Shown here: piece by piece, positions 24,842-25,725 of the stretch
Position numbering within the stretch: position 1 is the stretch's first letter
Layout of the letters: each line of letters begins with the position of its first letter
From: JAGQRJ01 sp041402045
GTDB lineage: Bacteria; Planctomycetota; J058
Direction: 5' to 3'
NCBI GenBank assembly: GCA_041402045.1
Contig: JAWKSZ010000090.1
Span: 1 to 25,725 of the forward strand
DNA: 25,725 bases
Made by a program: the position numbers and the translations under genes
Notes under the pieces: generated by a model
The model's input: the letters and a program-made list of their open reading frames with translations, nothing else
Database searches by the model: none
Told to the model about the DNA's origin: nothing

Positions 24842-25725
24842 ACGGTCGCCGGGACGCCGGTCAGCTTGGCGGAGGCGACGAGCAGCCACACCTCGCGCAC
24901 GCGACCCGCGGGGTCGAGCTCGAGGCGCAGCACCCCCCGCGGTGCGATCCCCGGGCGGTCTTGGAGGAGCTGGGTCCCGAAGGCCGGCTGCCCGTTCAGC
25001 TCGAGGGGCAGGATCGCGGTCGCCCCTGCGTCCTTGCGCACCAACCCCACCAGGAGCCGCGCGACCTTGCTCGCCCCGACCACCTCCAGCCGCGCCGCGG
25101 TGAACTCCCCGGCCGAGTCGCTGAGCGCGCGAGCGTCCGGGGCGAGGAGCGCGACCAGCGCCGGCACGTCCCCCGCCTGCAGCGCCGCGGAGAGCGCGCC
25201 CAGCGCCGCCGCCGTCGCCAGGGGCGCGTCGACCCGCGCGGGCTGCGCCTCCAACGCCTGGCGCGCGCGGTGCAGGGTCGTCTTGACGTTGGCCTCGCTC
25301 AGGTCGAGGGCCTCAGCGGTCTCCCGAGTCGTGAGGCCCAGGGCGTCGCGCAGCACGAGCACACCGCGCTGGGTCGGGGTCAGGGCTTCGAGGGCGAGGA
25401 GGAACGCCAGCGACAGGCTCTCGCGGCGTTCGACCCGGGCCGCAGGTCCGGGCTCCTCTGCCGCGAGCAACTCCTCGCAGCGGGCGGAGCTCACCGGCCC
25501 CGGGAGCCAGCTCCCCACGTAGGGCTGCGCCTTGCGCCGGCGCAGGCGATCCAGCGCCAGGTTCACGGTCACCCGGCGCAGCCAGGGCAGGAGCGGGCGG
25601 TCGAGGTCTCGCGGCGGCGACTCGAGCAGGCGCACGAAGGCCTCCTGCACCAGCTCGTCAGCGTCCGCCGCGGTGCCGAGCAGGCGGTAGCCCGCGCCCC
25701 ACAGCGTCTCGCGGTGCGCCGCGAA
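24838..25725 (-). CDS. ECF sigma factor, ECF41/SigJ-like with SnoaL-like C-terminal domain, N-terminus beyond window
   Basis: Alternative sigma factor that recruits RNA polymerase to a stress or redox regulon. The frame is open to the right edge, where it begins FAAHRETLWGAGYRLLGTAADADELVQEAF, region 2 of an ECF sigma; the extreme N-terminus is missing. Region 2.4 (LPWLRRVTVNLALDRLRRRKA) precedes a linker YVGSWLPGP, a variant of the YVGxWLPEP signature of ECF41. Region 4 contains LTPTQRGVLVLRDALGLTTRETAEALDLSEANVKTTLHRAR. The final 130 residues form a SnoaL-like NTF2 domain with VNGxP-like ELNGQPAF, which in ECF41 controls activity in place of an anti-sigma. The usual partner (a carboxymuconolactone decarboxylase or oxidoreductase gene) would be outside the window. 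Confidence 0.9.
   Translation of the reverse strand, partial: FAAHRETLWGAGYRLLGTAADADELVQEAFVRLLESPPRDLDRPLLPWLRRVTVNLALDRLRRRKAQPYVGSWLPGPVSSARCEELLAAEEPGPAARVERRESLSLAFLLALEALTPTQRGVLVLRDALGLTTRETAEALDLSEANVKTTLHRARQALEAQPARVDAPLATAAALGALSAALQAGDVPALVALLAPDARALSDSAGEFTAARLEVVGASKVARLLVGLVRKDAGATAILPLELNGQPAFGTQLLQDRPGIAPRGVLRLELDPAGRVREVWLLVASAKLTGVPATV

Noticed and set aside
24398..24889. Upstream extension of the DUF1641 frame to about 461 codons
   Set aside because: The extension is antisense to the well-supported DUF2277 gene and crosses its promoter. ATG 24397 has a good ribosome-binding site.

Overview
The window is about 70% G+C with strongly GC-rich third codon positions. It carries diderm-type lipoproteins, a type IV pilus (T4P) gene block, a large Hanks-type Ser/Thr kinase and several NtrC-family regulators. 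This fits a high-GC diderm bacterium with much signalling, such as Myxococcota or the high-GC Planctomycetota. The sequence alone does not settle which, and no rRNA or tRNA was found to decide it.

Layout, left to right. (1) 1-743: 3' end of a nucleotide-sugar 6-dehydrogenase. (2) 740-5367, minus: a 1474-residue membrane Ser/Thr kinase translationally coupled to a tiny two-helix membrane protein. (3) 5600-13315, plus: pilD, pilT, pilC, pilS, pilR and a coupled DUF58 gene. There is no pilB, pilin or pilMNOPQ here. pilR is split by a one-base frameshift. (4) 13648-16506: a CheY-like receiver coupled to a second NtrC-type activator, convergent with a soluble histidine-kinase-like protein whose ATP-binding half is degenerate. 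(5) 16666-21435: an accessory stretch with an MBL-fold lipoprotein (minus), divergent from a COQ7/ferritin-like di-iron protein and a roughly 990-residue lipoprotein of unknown function. (6) 24397-21459, minus: a compact sulfide-oxidation operon of DUF1641 protein, type II sulfide:quinone oxidoreductase and Blh-type (persulfide dioxygenase-like) MBL protein. (7) 24575-25725: a DUF2277 gene, convergent with an ECF41-like sigma factor that runs off the right edge.

How the genes work together. PilD processes prepilins, PilC is the inner-membrane platform and PilT powers retraction. PilS/PilR would set pilin expression with sigma-54. SQR would oxidise H2S to persulfide at the membrane and the MBL protein would consume the persulfide. 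DUF1641 proteins recur beside SQR genes, and here the protein is enlarged by internal repeats.

The most consequential sequence-level observation is a set of single-base frame disruptions: one in pilR (about 12004-12007) and a cluster at about 21160-21515 that damages the 3' ends of two convergent genes. Codon third-position composition and family motifs continue in the shifted frames, so these look like consensus errors or very recent mutations rather than old pseudogenes. The best candidates for undescribed biology are the 990-residue lipoprotein, the receiver/NtrC/pseudokinase triad, the triplicated DUF1641 protein with its palindromic upstream site, and overlapping alternative hairpins before pilT.
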